Shown in pieces: positions 51,461-59,180 of a stretch of 64,000 nt of DNA (position 1 is its first letter; the number at the start of each line of letters is the position of its first letter). Below the pieces are notes generated by a model, which saw nothing but the letters and a program-made list of their open reading frames with translations, ran no database searches and was not told the DNA's origin. Made by a program: the position numbers and the translations under genes. Source of the stretch: Candidatus Iainarchaeum sp. (GTDB lineage: Archaea > Iainarchaeota > Iainarchaeia > Iainarchaeales > GCA-2688035); the NCBI GenBank assembly GCA_017610175.1, contig JAFCCO010000001.1, positions 1-64,000 of the forward strand. Direction: 5' to 3'.

Positions 51461-53281
51461 TTAAGCCTTGTCTGTTATTCTTAGTTTTGGGAGTACTCCA
51501 AGTGCCTTGAGCTCGTCAAGCAAAAGTTTGAATCCGTAGCTCATTTCAACAGGGTATACTTTGCTTCCTCCGCAGAGTCCGCAGTATTTCCTGTTCCTTA
51601 TTTGGTCGTTTATTGCAATAATTCCGCATTTCTCGCACACAAGTTCTGTTACCTTGTCCGAGTCCTCGATAAACTTTTCGTGCAAAAGCATTGCTGCCCC
51701 GTGCCCTACAAGTGTTTCCCCTTCCATCTCTCCGAACCTTAGACCGCCCTCTTTTTCCTTTCCTTCGGTTGGCTGTCTTGTCAGTATCTGCACAGGCCCT
51801 CTTGATCTTGCCTGCATTTTGTGTGCAACAAGGTGGAACAGTCTCCTGTATGAGATAACGCCTGTGAAGATGGTTGCCTGAATCTTTTCGCCGGTTACTC
51901 CGTCATAAAAGACTTCCTTTCCGTCTCCTCTGAATCCGCGCTCTTCAAGCATTTTTTCAAGCTCTGCCTGCGGTGTTGAGCTGAATGGAGTTCCGTCTAC
52001 AATTTCTCCTTTTAAGCAGCCTGCTTTTCCGGCAAGCATTTCAAGCAAGTGCCCTATTGTCATTCTGCTTGGGATGCTGTGCGGGTTAATTATTAGGTCG
52101 GGTTTTATTCCCTCGGCTGTAAATGGCATGTCTACTTCAGGCGCAATTGCTCCAATTACTCCTTTCTGCCCGTGCCTTGAGCTGAATTTGTCTCCAACTT
52201 CCGGCTGCATTGTGCTTCTGATTTTAATCTTTGCAAGCATGTTTCCGTCTGCATTTTCTGTAACAACAACCTTGTCAACAACTCCGGGCTTTCCTTTTCT
52301 GGTTGTGACACTGCTTTCCCTTCTCTTTTCCTTAACTACGCCGAATTCTGAAATTTCCTCAAGGAATCTTGGGGGTGAGGTTCTGCCTATCACAATATCT
52401 TTTTCGTTGACTTGCTGTTCAAGCATCACGAGGCCGTCTGCACCAAGTTTCTTGTAGTACTCGTCTCCCAAATACCCTTCCGTTTCGTCGTTTGGTATCT
52501 CAAACTTATCTGTTTGCCCGCCTGGGTATCTCTGCTCGCTTGCCTCATACATTCTAAGGTAAGAGCTTCTTGCAAGCCCTCTTTGCACCGCTCCCTCGTT
52601 CAAAATAAGGGCATCGAGTGTGTTAAAGCCGTAGTATGGCATAATTGCAACAACAAAATTCTGCACCTGGGGCCTCTTGTCAAGCTCAAGCAGGTCCATT
52701 ATCTTTGTTTTGACAAGGTTTTTCTGCGGGTAGTGCAGTAAGTAGCCTTCGGTGTCTGTTCTCAAATTGTAGTTTGTTCCGCAGATTCCTATTGCCTGCT
52801 TGAACATTTTTGCCCCGTGCAGTGCCTTTCCCGCCATGTTGTGCTGCAGGTAAGGAATCATTGATGAAATTATGCTGAATATTCCTACTGCGTCAATTTC
52901 AAGGTGTGAGTGCTCTTTTGTGAGCTCGTCCTCACTAAGTGCGATTAGTGCGTTTTCCTCTTCCTCCGCATCAAGGTATTCGATTACCCCTTCTTTCAGG
53001 AGGTCTTCCCAGTGAAGCTTGCCCTCTTTTACTTTGTGGACCTGTTCTTCTGTGAGCTTTGACTTTCCGTTTTCAACAACCACAAGCGGCCTTTGCAATC
53101 GGCCTGCATCTGTGTTTATGTATAATTCGTTTGTGTCCTCGTGGAATGCAATGTTTACCTGCTTGTCAATTTTTCCGGTCCTTCTTGATTCCACAAGCTC
53201 TTGGTTAAGTTTTCCCGGCTGGTTGTGGAAACCTATAAGTCGTCCGTTAATGTAAATTTTTGCTTCTTTTTTTGCCGCCAT
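51461..53281 (-). CDS. rpoB1: RNA polymerase subunit B' (Rpo2C)
   Basis: The 606-residue C-terminal half of the second-largest subunit: RQPLVVVENG-type wall, ALIALSEDELTKEHSHLEID in parts, RLEMYEASEQRYPGGQTDKFE in parts, the hybrid-binding KFSSRHGQKGVIG and the C-terminal zinc ribbon CEKCGIIA with YCGLCGG. An AGGTGA site precedes the ATG. The B''/B' split resembles that of many euryarchaea. Confidence 0.97.
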   Translation of the reverse strand: MAAKKEAKIYINGRLIGFHNQPGKLNQELVESRRTGKIDKQVNIAFHEDTNELYINTDAGRLQRPLVVVENGKSKLTEEQVHKVKEGKLHWEDLLKEGVIEYLDAEEEENALIALSEDELTKEHSHLEIDAVGIFSIISSMIPYLQHNMAGKALHGAKMFKQAIGICGTNYNLRTDTEGYLLHYPQKNLVKTKIMDLLELDKRPQVQNFVVAIMPYYGFNTLDALILNEGAVQRGLARSSYLRMYEASEQRYPGGQTDKFEIPNDETEGYLGDEYYKKLGADGLVMLEQQVNEKDIVIGRTSPPRFLEEISEFGVVKEKRRESSVTTRKGKPGVVDKVVVTENADGNMLAKIKIRSTMQPEVGDKFSSRHGQKGVIGAIAPEVDMPFTAEGIKPDLIINPHSIPSRMTIGHLLEMLAGKAGCLKGEIVDGTPFSSTPQAELEKMLEERGFRGDGKEVFYDGVTGEKIQATIFTGVISYRRLFHLVAHKMQARSRGPVQILTRQPTEGKEKEGGLRFGEMEGETLVGHGAAMLLHEKFIEDSDKVTELVCEKCGIIAINDQIRNRKYCGLCGGSKVYPVEMSYGFKLLLDELKALGVLPKLRITDKA

Positions 53282-53290
53282 TTAATTCAC

Positions 53291-54757
53291 CTAAAGTTTC
53301 CTCAGCTTAACGCCTTTCTTGTTAAGAATTTCCTCAATTGGCGTTTCGTCGGTTTCTGTTGTTACCTCTGCAAGCATTGCGAGGTTTTTAACAAGTCCGC
53401 ACTGCGGCCCGTCTGGGGTTTCGATTGGCCCAAGCCTTCCCCAGTGTGTTCCGTGCACGTCCCTTGCTTCGTAAAGTTCCCTGTTCTTGTTCAGCGGGCT
53501 TTTAACCTTTCTCATGTCCGAAAGCGGGCTTAAGTAGTTAACCCTGTCCATAAACTTGCTTACTCCGGTTGAACGCCCAATCCAGTTTCCTGTGCTCATG
53601 GCAAACTTGATTCTTTCGCTTACGGCTCCAGGCCTTACAATTGTGCTGATGTTAAGTTTTCTTCTTCTTGTAACTGTTCTGTCAATCTGGAACCTTAAGT
53701 CCTTTATGAAATATTTGAAGCTGTATCTGAAAAGGTGCTCCATGAGCTTTCCGCTCAATTCAAGCCTTTTGTTGCTGTAGTGGTCCTTGTCGTCCGCTTC
53801 CCTGATTCCGTACGACCTTTCAATTGCCTTTGTTGCCATCATGACAAGGTAGTATGCTTTTGCAAGCCTAAATTCCTTTGTCTGCCCGATGTGCGGGAGC
53901 AGGAAAGCGTCAATTACTTCCTGTGCCCTCTTAAGCCTGTAATCAATTATCTGGCCTGGGGCAACGAATTTTCCAATCTTGTCAAGGGCCTCTTCCTCTG
54001 TTTTTACAAGGGTGTTTTCCCAGTTTACAAGAATATCGTTATGAACCTCTATTTCGTCAGGGAAAGCGCTCTGAATGTCCTTAATGCTCTTAAGCCCCAA
54101 GGCTTTTAGCAAAACAAACAGCATTAATTTTCTTGGGGAAGCAGGGAATGTAACGTTAAGAATTCCGTCATCCCTTCTTGAAACCCTTACTCGTCCCTTG
54201 AATGCTCCTTTTGTGGAAATTACCTCTGAAGCAACTCCCTTTACTTCCTTTGCAATCAGGACACGGTCAGATGCAAGAACTTCCTGAGTCATCAGGATTT
54301 TCTCCGAACCGTTTATGATAAAGTATCCGCCAACATCCATTGGGTCTTCACCAACTTCAATAAGCTCTTCATTTGATAATCCATTAAGCCAGCAAAGGTC
54401 GCTTTTGAGCATTAGTGGCATTTCCCCAATGCACGCTCTCCTAATGTCCTGCTCAACATCCCGCCTAAGCAGCCTCATTGTAATCCAGATGTCTCCGGCA
54501 TAGGTTCTGTTCCTAATCCTTGCTTCCATCGGGAAAATCATATCGCGCGGGGAGCCGTCGGCTTCTCTTATGCTTGGCTTTCTGATTTCAATGTCAGACA
54601 ATTCGATTTTAACTTCTTCAATTTTTGGGATTATTTCGTCGTTTTCTTCAACGATTTCCGGGAGCTTTTTTTCGATGAACTGGTTGAATGAGTCTATCTC
54701 CATTTGTGCAAAATCCTTGTCATGGAAATAGCTTTCAATTAATGGCCAACGATCCAA
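53291..54757 (-). CDS. rpoB2: RNA polymerase subunit B'' (Rpo2N)
   Basis: The 488-residue N-terminal half with protrusion, lobe and fork: SFNQFIEKKLPEIVEE, GYFIINGSEKILMTQE, FRIQIDRTVTRRRKLN-like (LRFQIDRTVTRRRKL), and the fork GRLGPIETPDGPQCGLVKNLA in parts. It appears to start at TTG 54757 with AAAGGGGTTGAG upstream. The proteins end and begin at the usual split point. Confidence 0.95.
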   Translation of the reverse strand: MDRWPLIESYFHDKDFAQMEIDSFNQFIEKKLPEIVEENDEIIPKIEEVKIELSDIEIRKPSIREADGSPRDMIFPMEARIRNRTYAGDIWITMRLLRRDVEQDIRRACIGEMPLMLKSDLCWLNGLSNEELIEVGEDPMDVGGYFIINGSEKILMTQEVLASDRVLIAKEVKGVASEVISTKGAFKGRVRVSRRDDGILNVTFPASPRKLMLFVLLKALGLKSIKDIQSAFPDEIEVHNDILVNWENTLVKTEEEALDKIGKFVAPGQIIDYRLKRAQEVIDAFLLPHIGQTKEFRLAKAYYLVMMATKAIERSYGIREADDKDHYSNKRLELSGKLMEHLFRYSFKYFIKDLRFQIDRTVTRRRKLNISTIVRPGAVSERIKFAMSTGNWIGRSTGVSKFMDRVNYLSPLSDMRKVKSPLNKNRELYEARDVHGTHWGRLGPIETPDGPQCGLVKNLAMLAEVTTETDETPIEEILNKKGVKLRKL

Positions 54758-54773
54758 AAAAACTCAACCCCTT

Positions 54774-55016
54774 TTACCCTACAACCCTGTAGTAAATTGT
54801 TTTTCCCGCAGTCTGCGAGTTTCTTACAATCTTTACGATGTCGCCCCTCAAGGGCTTAAATTCCTTTATTGCAGGATCAGTTTTCGAAATAACCGGAAGC
54901 TGACCCGCTGTTATTACAAGTTCAGCGAGAATTTTTTCAGCCTGCTCTTTGGGAAGCAAATAATGCTTTGGAACCAAAAAATGGTCGTTTATCGAGAAAA
55001 CCAAGAATACACCCAC
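54774..55016 (-). CDS. rpo5: RNA polymerase subunit Rpo5 (RpoH)
   Basis: Eighty residues with the Rpo5 core: FLVPKHYLLPKEQAEKIL, LPVISKTDPAIKEFKPLRGDIVKIVR in parts, and GKTIYYRVV. The only reasonable start is the GTG at 55016; it has no clear ribosome site, so it is leaderless or read from the structured RNA upstream. It is the first gene of the polymerase cluster. Confidence 0.93.
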   Translation of the reverse strand: MGVFLVFSINDHFLVPKHYLLPKEQAEKILAELVITAGQLPVISKTDPAIKEFKPLRGDIVKIVRNSQTAGKTIYYRVVG

Positions 55017-55025
55017 TATCTAAAT

Positions 55026-55140
55026 TAAAAATGGCGATTTTTAATGCAAAAACGTGATTGGACAGGTAATCTCAACCATTTAAGTTTCAATTTAAGGCAT
55101 CAACTTAAAACAATCACGCGCATTAAAAAATCGCCACAAA
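55026..55140 (-). ncRNA. candidate structured small RNA or leader of the polymerase operon
   Basis: Nested inverted repeats fill the space upstream of rpo5. 55032-55047 pairs with 55120-55136 (16 pairs, one bulge), CGTGATTG at 55053-55060 pairs with CAATCACG at 55111-55118, and TTTAAGTT at 55079-55086 pairs with AACTTAAA at 55102-55109. On the minus strand a TATA box at 55161-55172 predicts a start near 55140, exactly at the foot of the stem, and a TTTTTAATTT run follows at 55031-55022. That is the layout of a separate small RNA gene. Alternatively it is a structured 5' leader of rpo5, or its AT-rich arm (55038-55045) is the TATA box of a leaderless rpo5. Confidence 0.5.
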
Positions 55141-55160
55141 TACCTCTACTCAAGAGATTG

Positions 55161-55172
55161 TATTTAATATAA
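55161..55172 (-). promoter_or_regulatory. TATA box for the structured RNA / polymerase operon
   Basis: TTATATTAAATA on the minus strand in the gap after the HD-domain gene. The expected start, about 26 bases on, is 55140. Confidence 0.55.
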
Positions 55173-55192
55173 TCTAAATCATAGAAAGCTTT

Positions 55193-55774
55193 TTAATGCT
55201 TTCTTGAACTTGGCTGTTTTCCCGCCCTTTTCTTCATCAATTCCTCAAAAAGGACCCTGGTTTCGGGGAGTTCAAGCCTTGCGTCGGCATATTCGTAGAA
55301 TTCCTCAAGGCTTAGCTCAAAGTTTCCCTTCTCCTCATACTCAACTGCCTGAAGGATTGCCTCAAGGCGGTCTAGCTCGTAAACAAGTTTTGCCTCTTTG
55401 CTTTCGCGGGCCTCATACTCTTCCCAAAGGGCTCTAATTTCTGAAGCGGTTTTTTCGTCAAGCATTCCACACAATTCATCCAACGCCTTTTCCTCGCGCT
55501 CTTTCTTTTCGTGGTTTGTGATTTTCTGCAGCTCTTCCTTAATTCTTGTGGCAACATCGCCGCAGATTGATTCAGGCAAGTCGTGCACCACGGCAAGCTT
55601 TACCGCCTTGCTTTCATCAAGCCCCATTTTCTTTGCAAAAGTGAGGGCCATTACGCTCAGCCTGAAAGAGTGCTCGGCAACGCTCTCCGCATTTTTAACG
55701 CCGCGGTCAACCCAGCCGCATCTCTTCTCTTCCTTGAGCTTTCCAACAGTTTGAAAAAATTTAATCAGGTCCAT
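55193..55774 (-). CDS. HD-domain phosphohydrolase (5'-deoxynucleotidase-like)
   Basis: The 193 residues have the HD metal site: H35 in VAEHSFRLS, H64-D65 in VVHDLPE, and a later Asp in YELDRLEAILQA. The arrangement with NAESVAEHS and HDLPESICGD matches the YfbR/HDDC2 group, which removes phosphate from deoxynucleoside monophosphates. A link to dUMP or dNMP balance would fit the dUTPase and NDK elsewhere in the window, but substrate is not shown. It is probably leaderless, divergent from mscS. Confidence 0.85.
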   Translation of the reverse strand: MDLIKFFQTVGKLKEEKRCGWVDRGVKNAESVAEHSFRLSVMALTFAKKMGLDESKAVKLAVVHDLPESICGDVATRIKEELQKITNHEKKEREEKALDELCGMLDEKTASEIRALWEEYEARESKEAKLVYELDRLEAILQAVEYEEKGNFELSLEEFYEYADARLELPETRVLFEELMKKRAGKQPSSRKH

Positions 55775-55791
55775 TTAAGCAACTTCGATTG

Positions 55792-55808
55792 TTTTATATA
55801 TATATTAA
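55792..55808. promoter_or_regulatory. shared bidirectional TATA box for HD gene and mscS
   Basis: TTTTATATATATATTAA is nearly palindromic. Its centre is about 26 bases from both the HD-gene ATG at 55774 (minus) and the mscS ATG at 55830 (plus), so both messages could start at their ATG from one element. Confidence 0.6.
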
Positions 55809-55829
55809 TCTATTAAAAGAAATGATTAT

Positions 55830-56900
55830 ATGGCTGAACCTTTTTTGGAAATTCTTTCACAGACCTATTTCGGGAACACTTTGCTGCAGTATGTTTATTT
55901 CCTGCTCACAATTGTCGTTTCATTTCTGGCGGGGAAAGTTGTCAGCTTTGTTATAAAGAACCATTTGCGAAGGCTAACCGAAAAGACAAAGACTGACGCA
56001 GATGACTTGCTGCTTGATATTATTGAAAAGCCAATTTGGATTATTGTTTTAATTGCGGGATTTGCGCTTGGCTTTCAGTTCCTTTCGGTCTCCCCTGAAA
56101 TTGGGTTCTTTTACTACAACACAATCAACGTTTTAACCGTTGTTGTGGTCACATGGGTGCTAATCAATTTTGTTGACAAGTTCATCCAGAGAATTCTCAA
56201 GCCGATTGTGAGCAAAACCGATTCAAAGCTTGACGACCAGCTCATTCCGGTTCTGTCAAAGATTACAAAGATTGCAATCCTGGTTCTTGCTCTGATAATT
56301 GTGGTAAGCAACTTTGGCTACGATGTCACCGCCCTTGTTGCCGGTCTTGGAATCGGTGGTCTTGCAATTGCGTTTGCAGCGCAGGAAACAATCTCCGACA
56401 TCTTCGGCGGTTTCTCAATTTTCACATCAAAGCCGTTTGTTGTGGGGGATTCAATCCAAATGGGTGATACGGTTGGGGAAGTAATAGAGGTTGGGCTAAG
56501 GCACACAAGAATCAGAAACCTTGACAAGAGAATTGTAATCGTTCCAAACAGTCAGGTTGCAAAAAGCGTGATAATTAACATTACTTCCGCCCCGCAAAGG
56601 AAATGCGTTTGGCATTTGGGTGTTACATATGACACAACGATTGCAAAGATTGGGAATGCAAAGAAGATTATTGTGGACGCAATCAACGCACATCCTGAGT
56701 GCGAGGACGACCCCATCGTTGAGTTTGAGGGGTTTGCCGACTCATCCCTTACAATTCTTGTGATTTTTTACACCAAGGAAAATGACTTTGGGCAGTTTGT
56801 TCGCGTGCGGGACTCAATTGGAATGCGAATAAAGAAAGAGTTTGAAAAGGCCAAGATAGAGTTTGCCTTCCCGACCCAGACAATTCATTTGGCAAAATAG
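55830..56900 (+). CDS. mscS: small-conductance mechanosensitive channel (MscS family)
   Basis: It opens when membrane tension rises and lets solutes out. The 356 residues show about four to five membrane helices (about 15-40, 68-86, 96-118, 148-166), then the pore helix with Gly/Ala packing (ALVAGLGIGGLAIAFAAQETI), GGFSIFTSKPFVVGDSIQ and the beta domain (VIEVGLRHTRIRNLDKRIVIVPNS in parts), ending in the alpha/beta vestibule. It is the first plus-strand gene in the window. Confidence 0.94.
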   Translation: MAEPFLEILSQTYFGNTLLQYVYFLLTIVVSFLAGKVVSFVIKNHLRRLTEKTKTDADDLLLDIIEKPIWIIVLIAGFALGFQFLSVSPEIGFFYYNTINVLTVVVVTWVLINFVDKFIQRILKPIVSKTDSKLDDQLIPVLSKITKIAILVLALIIVVSNFGYDVTALVAGLGIGGLAIAFAAQETISDIFGGFSIFTSKPFVVGDSIQMGDTVGEVIEVGLRHTRIRNLDKRIVIVPNSQVAKSVIINITSAPQRKCVWHLGVTYDTTIAKIGNAKKIIVDAINAHPECEDDPIVEFEGFADSSLTILVIFYTKENDFGQFVRVRDSIGMRIKKEFEKAKIEFAFPTQTIHLAK

Positions 56901-57116
56901 TCAGGCCTCAATATCTATGCCGCCGCGCTTTTTCGCTTCTTCAGCCCTTCTTTTAAGGTCTTCAGCGCGTTTAGCCTGCCGTTTTGCCAGCTGCTCTGCG
57001 GCCTCCTGCTCAGGGGTTTTTTTGCGAATTTTCTGAACCCTTTCAACAGGGGGAACCCTCTGTCCGATTCCAAGGGCTTTTGCAAGCCTTCTTCCAATGC
57101 GTGAAATGCGTGGCAT
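56901..57116 (-). CDS. small basic helical protein
   Basis: Seventy-one residues, mostly Arg, Lys, Glu and Ala (RISRIGRRLAKALGIG, then EQEAAEQLAKRQAKRAEDLKRR in parts), likely one long helix. The stop touches the mscS stop tail to tail. A TATA-like AATCTTAAAA about 26 bases before the ATG suggests a leaderless single gene. No family recognised. Confidence 0.5.
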   Translation of the reverse strand: MPRISRIGRRLAKALGIGQRVPPVERVQKIRKKTPEQEAAEQLAKRQAKRAEDLKRRAEEAKKRGGIDIEA

Positions 57117-57147
57117 AGTAGGCTATTGTTTTTCCCTGTTTTTAAGA

Positions 57148-57165
57148 TTTTGCCAGCCGGCAAAA
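57148..57165. promoter_or_regulatory. palindrome between divergent promoters
   Basis: TTTTGCC-AGCC-GGCAAAA, a perfect 7-base inverted repeat, lies between the TATA-like element of the small basic gene (about 57140-57147, minus) and that of the cation exchanger gene (about 57168-57176, plus). A repressor site for either gene is possible. Confidence 0.4.
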
Positions 57166-57198
57166 GCCTTTTATCCAAAGAAGCACTTATTTAGTTGA

Positions 57199-58137
57199 AT
57201 GGTTTTTTGGGCGATAGCGGTCTTTTTAGCCAGTGCTGCACTTATTGTCACAAGCAGCAAGTGGGTTGTGGACAATTCCCTTGGGTTAAGCAAGATTATC
57301 GGGGTTTCCACTTTTGCAATAGGCTTCATTATTCTTTCAATCTCAACTTCTCTCCCTGAACTCGCTGTTGCGCTGTTTTCATCGCTTGGAGGCACGCCCC
57401 AGCTTTCGCTTGGCACCATTTTTGGATCAAATGTTACAAACTTCACTTTGATTATTGCGGCAGTTGTCTTTTTTGGCGGGGAGATTTACCTCAAAAGCAA
57501 GGTTGTTCGTGAACTGCTTGAACTGCTTTTGATTACAACAATAGTTACTCTCTTTATTTTCTTCCAGGCAAGCATAACCTTTGTTCACGGGATAGTTTTC
57601 CTCGCATTCTTTGCACTGCTTGTGCGGCGCCTGTACAAGAAGGGCAGAATTCCTCCGGTGCTTATAAACGACTCCAAGCGCGGCAAGAAAAATGTTGCAG
57701 CAATGCTTCTCGCAGGCCTTGCAACTCTTGTTGCCGCAAGCTATTTCCTTGTTTCAAGCGCGGTGCAAATCTCCTCCACTCTCGGAATCGCGCAGACGGT
57801 TTTTGGGGCTGTTGCAATTGCGCTAAGCACCTCTCTCCCCGAGTTAAGTGTTGAAATCCGTGCAATAAAGCAAAAGGAGTATGCACTTGCAATGGGTGAC
57901 CTTTTTGGCTCGGCTGTTGCAAACATTACGCTTGTTCTTGGCTCGCTGATAATAATCAGCCCTGTTCCGCTTGACCCAAGCCCCTTGCTTGGAGCGGTTT
58001 TTGTTGTTCTGGCTGCGATGGCATTAATCTGGCTTTTTTTTGTGCGCAGGGGCAAGATTGGAAAAAAGGAAGCAGCATTGCTGTTCCTGCTTTACGCTGT
58101 GTTCGTGATTTACGAGCTTGGTTTTGTAATGCTGTAA
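57199..58137 (+). CDS. Na+/Ca2+ exchanger family (CaCA) membrane protein
   Basis: The 312 residues have about ten membrane helices and two inverted alpha repeats: STSLPELAVAL with LGTIFGSNVTNF (about 50-83) and STSLPELSVEI with MGDLFGSAVANI (about 211-245). The paired Glu and Asn/Ser residues form the cation sites. It probably exchanges calcium for sodium or protons. Likely leaderless: a TTTTATCC box is centred 27 bases before the ATG. Confidence 0.93.
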   Translation: MVFWAIAVFLASAALIVTSSKWVVDNSLGLSKIIGVSTFAIGFIILSISTSLPELAVALFSSLGGTPQLSLGTIFGSNVTNFTLIIAAVVFFGGEIYLKSKVVRELLELLLITTIVTLFIFFQASITFVHGIVFLAFFALLVRRLYKKGRIPPVLINDSKRGKKNVAAMLLAGLATLVAASYFLVSSAVQISSTLGIAQTVFGAVAIALSTSLPELSVEIRAIKQKEYALAMGDLFGSAVANITLVLGSLIIISPVPLDPSPLLGAVFVVLAAMALIWLFFVRRGKIGKKEAALLFLLYAVFVIYELGFVML

Positions 58138-58154
58138 AAAAAAAGAAAAAGGGG

Positions 58155-58180
58155 GAGAAAGTAAAAAAACTTACTTTCTC
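58155..58180. terminator. bidirectional terminator hairpin
   Basis: GAGAAAGTAA (58155-58164) pairs with TTACTTTCTC (58171-58180) around a short A-rich loop, between the converging exchanger and lipoprotein genes. The stem includes the lipoprotein stop codon. A/T tracts flank both sides. Confidence 0.5.
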
Positions 58181-58842
58181 ATAATGAAGAATGCCGCCGC
58201 CCCAAGAACAATAACCACAACTGCAACGCCTACAATTATTGTTGTTGTGTCGGCATCAAACGAGCCTGTGCTTGCCGTTGTGGTTTCAACGAATGCTTCC
58301 TCTGGAAGACCCAGAACGTCAAACTTCACAAAGCCGTCTTCCTGCTCCTCGCCGCCCTCTTGCTTTACAAGGGTTCCGGGAAGCCTCACAAGATAGTTGT
58401 ATTCAAAGCCCATCATTTTGAGCTGTGCCAACTGTTCTGAACCCTCTGGAAGCTGTTCAGCCGACTCGGTTTGGTTTACTGACTCAAGCGCTTTCTTGAC
58501 ATCGATTCTGAATGTATCCCCATCAATTGTAATGGCTTCGGAATTGCTTCTGTCAAGTGTTCCGCTCAGGCTAAGCACCTTATCCTCAAATGTGCAAGTT
58601 ATGTTAGTCAGCTGAAGCGGGGAATCACCTGCCTGCATTTCCTCTGTCATTCCATCGCATGGATTTTCTTCCGCCATGTTTACTTCGGAGTCAGGGTCAT
58701 CCGGAATTGCTGACAAATCCATGATGAGTGACATGTCGGACATTCCGTTTGCCTTAATGTCCTCTTTTATTTCAATCTTAACGCAGCCGGAAAATACCAC
58801 TAATGCAATTAACAGCCCGGCAAGCAAAAATTTCTTATCCAA
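58171..58842 (-). CDS. lipoprotein with C-terminal membrane helix, LppM-like
   Basis: It starts at a TTG (58842) with GAGGTGA upstream. MDKKFLLAGLLIALVVFSGC is a lipobox signal, so C20 would carry lipid. VKIEIKEDIKANGMSDMSLIMDLS after it resembles the start of LppM-type proteins. The middle is acidic with two Cys that could pair (ENPCDGM, ITCTFED). A membrane helix (about 198-219) and RK end anchor the other side. Having both a lipid anchor and a membrane helix is uncommon. Function unknown. Confidence 0.75.
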   Translation of the reverse strand: MDKKFLLAGLLIALVVFSGCVKIEIKEDIKANGMSDMSLIMDLSAIPDDPDSEVNMAEENPCDGMTEEMQAGDSPLQLTNITCTFEDKVLSLSGTLDRSNSEAITIDGDTFRIDVKKALESVNQTESAEQLPEGSEQLAQLKMMGFEYNYLVRLPGTLVKQEGGEEQEDGFVKFDVLGLPEEAFVETTTASTGSFDADTTTIIVGVAVVVIVLGAAAFFIMRK

Positions 58843-58890
58843 ATTAATTCACCTCACAAATAAATTTACTGTAATCAAAAGGCGTTAACT

Positions 58891-58900
58891 GTATTTAAAT
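58891..58900 (-). promoter_or_regulatory. TATA box of the lipoprotein gene
   Basis: ATTTAAATAC on the minus strand; initiation near 58870 gives a 28-base leader with the GAGGTGA site. Confidence 0.5.
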
Positions 58901-58935
58901 GTTGGTTAAGAAAGAGAGCGTCCCAACCTGCTCTG

Positions 58936-58968
58936 TTATTATTGTTATTATTATTATATTTTTATTAT
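58936..58968. repeat. TTA/TTG simple-sequence stretch
   Basis: A run of TTATT, TTG and TTA units with no other bases than A, T and one G. It is probably a slippage-prone spacer. Confidence 0.5.
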
Positions 58969-58974
58969 GCACAA

Positions 58975-59011
58975 GAAAAAACGAAACAAAACAAAAAACA
59001 GAAAAACAAAA
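58975..59011 (-). terminator. T-rich terminator after tRNA-Asp
   Basis: On the minus strand, 43 bases after the tRNA, a run of TTTTGTTTTTC, TTTTTTG and TTTTTTC blocks. Archaeal polymerase stops at such oligo-T tracts without a hairpin. Confidence 0.5.
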
Positions 59012-59053
59012 TACTGAAGATAATCTAATTTATCCTAAATAGAAAATATTAAG

Positions 59054-59125
59054 CGCCCTAGCCGGGAATCGAACCCGAGTCACAGCCTCGACAGGGCCGT
59101 ATCCTAACCTCTAGACTACTAGGGC
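59054..59125 (-). tRNA. tRNA-Asp(GUC)
   Basis: The 72-base gene has a perfect 7-pair acceptor stem (GCCCTAG with CTAGGGC), a D-arm with GTCTAGAGGTTAGGAT, anticodon loop CTGTCGA (anticodon GTC), T-loop TTCGATT and discriminator G, the Asp identity base. There is no intron and no encoded CCA. A TATA-like GTTTTTTAAACC lies at 59164-59175. Confidence 0.95.
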
Positions 59126-59180
59126 AAAAAATTCGTTTTACCTAATTCAATTGGGGGCAGCAAGGTTTAAAAAACTAAAT

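Larger units (their letters stand above)
58843..59053. other. AT-rich intergenic region without protein genes
   Basis: I see the lipoprotein promoter, a TTA/TTG-rich simple stretch and a T-rich tract behind tRNA-Asp, but no coding frame and no further RNA gene. Confidence 0.6.
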
